64,000 nucleotides of DNA from Panopea generosa (lineage: Eukaryota; Mollusca; Bivalvia; Adapedonta; Hiatellidae). Where the stretch lies: assembly GCA_029582155.1 (NCBI GenBank), contig CM055911.1, positions 29,745,741 to 29,809,740 on the forward strand. The letters are read 5' to 3'. Positions 63,125 to 64,000 of this stretch are shown one piece after another (within the stretch, counting starts at the first letter, position 1; each line of letters opens with the position of its first letter). A model generated the notes under the pieces. It saw only the letters and a program-made list of their open reading frames with translations, was not told the origin of the DNA and searched no databases. A program made the translations under genes and the position numbers.

Positions 63125-63249
63125 CAGACGAGGAAGAAGGCAGCTACGATGACCTGTAATGTAGTTGTGGCCTCTGGGTTACTGCAGCACGTGCCATCAT
63201 CGTGGTTCATGTGATTGTTGCAGTACATGTTCATCAACATCTGTGCATC
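63125..63249 (-). CDS. CASD1: CASD1 coding exon (first in window): end of luminal domain and start of first CAS1 membrane segment
   Basis: 125-bp exon. On the minus strand the acceptor is a CATGCAG border and the donor is GTAG. It translates as DAQMLMNMYCNNHMNHDDG followed by TCCSNPEATTTLQ and the hydrophobic VIVAAFFLV. The (A)xxLMNxYCN start and the Cys-Cys pair match the segment that in vertebrate CASD1 directly follows the SGNH catalytic domain. It ends with two bases of a split codon, completed by the next exon. Lying 751 bases from the window end, it is preceded by an intron containing a 36-bp minisatellite. Confidence 0.93.
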
Positions 63250-63333
63250 CTGCATGTGAAAATAATTTATTACAATAACTCAATTTTACCAATTTGGGGG
63301 CTTGAACATTTTTGTTTTTATATGTGTATAACC

Positions 63334-64000
63334 GTATTGTTGCCAGTCTAGATTCAATACTATTTAAAAAGTACCGTCGCCAGTCTAAAATCAATACTAT
63401 TCAATAGTACTGTTGCCAGTCTAAAATCAATATCATTCAAAAGTATTGTCACCAGTCTAAAACAAATACTATTCAAAAATACTTTCGCCATTATAAACTC
63501 TCAATACTATTCAAAAGTACTGTTGCCAGTCTTAAAACATTACTATTCAAAAGTACTGTCGCCAGTCTAAAATTAAAACTATTCAAAAGTACTGTCACCG
63601 GTCTAAAATCAATACTATTCAAAAGTACTGTTGCCAGTCTAAAATTAACACTATTTAGAAGTAGTGACACCAGTCTTAAATCAATACTATTCAAAAGTAC
63701 TGTCGCCTGTCTAAATTCAATTCTATTCAAAAATACTTTTGCCATTATAAACTCTCAATACTATTCAAAGTACTGTTGCCAGTCTTAAAACAATACTATT
63801 CAAAACTACTTTTGCCATTATAAACTCTCAATACTATTCAAAAGTACTGTTGCCAGTCTTAAAACAATACTATTCAAAAGTACTGTCGCCAGTCTAAAAT
63901 TAATACTATTCAAAAGTACTGTCACCAGTCTAAAATCAATACTATTCAAAAGTACTGTTGCCAGTCTAAAATTAACACTATTCAAAAGTACTGTTGCCAG
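63334..64000. repeat. 36-bp minisatellite array running off the window
   Basis: Unit CAATACTATTCAAAAGTACT plus GTCGCCAGTCTAAAAT, about 18 units seen. Variants CTTTCGCCATTATAAACTCT recur in a higher-order pattern (63484, 63739 and 63809). In the intron upstream of the first exon seen; its true length is unknown. Confidence 0.93.

Larger units (their letters stand above)
12505..63249 (-). other. CASD1: CASD1 gene, 3' portion (13 constitutive coding exons in window)
   Basis: Spliced gene encoding the CAS1 domain of sialate O-acetyltransferase, the Golgi multi-pass enzyme that in vertebrates moves acetyl from acetyl-CoA onto CMP-sialic acid. Exons were found by translating the minus strand, finding GT/AG borders and requiring phase continuity. 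The joined frame stays open over 1548 bp (1614 bp with the optional 66-bp exon) and follows vertebrate CASD1 from just after the SGNH domain to the C-terminus. Recognisable blocks in order include [66 protein letters not shown] and [10 protein letters not shown]. The first exons, with signal-anchor, catalytic serine and Asp/His motif, are outside the window, so activity cannot be judged. Invertebrate substrate specificity is unknown. Introns sum to about 49 kb, unusually large because of satellite arrays. Confidence 0.95.

Overview
The window is animal nuclear DNA: AT-rich, intron-rich and full of tRNA-derived SINEs, MITEs and minisatellites. It most likely comes from a lophotrochozoan, probably a bivalve mollusc; that assignment is inference from gene similarity and repeat style, not a database match. 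I support one protein-coding gene, on the minus strand. It is CASD1, the sialate O-acetyltransferase with a C-terminal multi-pass CAS1 membrane domain. Thirteen constitutive coding exons, running from 63249 down to a TGA stop at 12505-12507, join in phase and cover about 515 residues of the membrane domain. The N-terminal luminal SGNH/GDSL domain with the catalytic Ser and Asp/His lies upstream, beyond base 64000. A fourteenth, in-frame 66-bp exon candidate lies at 33051-33116.

Layout: 1-12504 is downstream of the stop. It holds a possible 3'UTR near the stop, then SINEs, MITEs and a 1.6-kb dispersed repeat, with no gene I can support. 12505-22644 holds eight exon blocks with moderate introns, several SINEs and MITEs, and a LINE reverse-transcriptase remnant. 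22645-44598 is a 22-kb intron region with four minisatellite arrays (units of 66, 67, 22 and 22 bp) and the cassette exon candidate. 44599-47332 holds two exons. 47333-57367 is a 10-kb intron made almost entirely of about 138 copies of a 63-bp unit. 57368-63249 holds four exons and a 3.1-kb array of 27-bp units. 63334-64000 is a 36-bp array running off the window.

The most notable observation is that the 63-bp satellite is made from the gene's own splice junction. Each unit carries the 3' splice site plus the first 26 coding bases of the exon at 47243-47332. The true exon therefore sits at the edge of a field of decoy acceptors. About 4.1 kb of this array is itself duplicated almost without change. 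A smaller parallel occurs at 19130-19360, where an intronic repeat carries copies of the neighbouring exon's 5' splice site. Tandem arrays total about 22.9 kb (36%) of the window, all inside introns of this one gene. The long open frames in some arrays (up to 417 codons) arise from repeat units divisible by three and are not genes.
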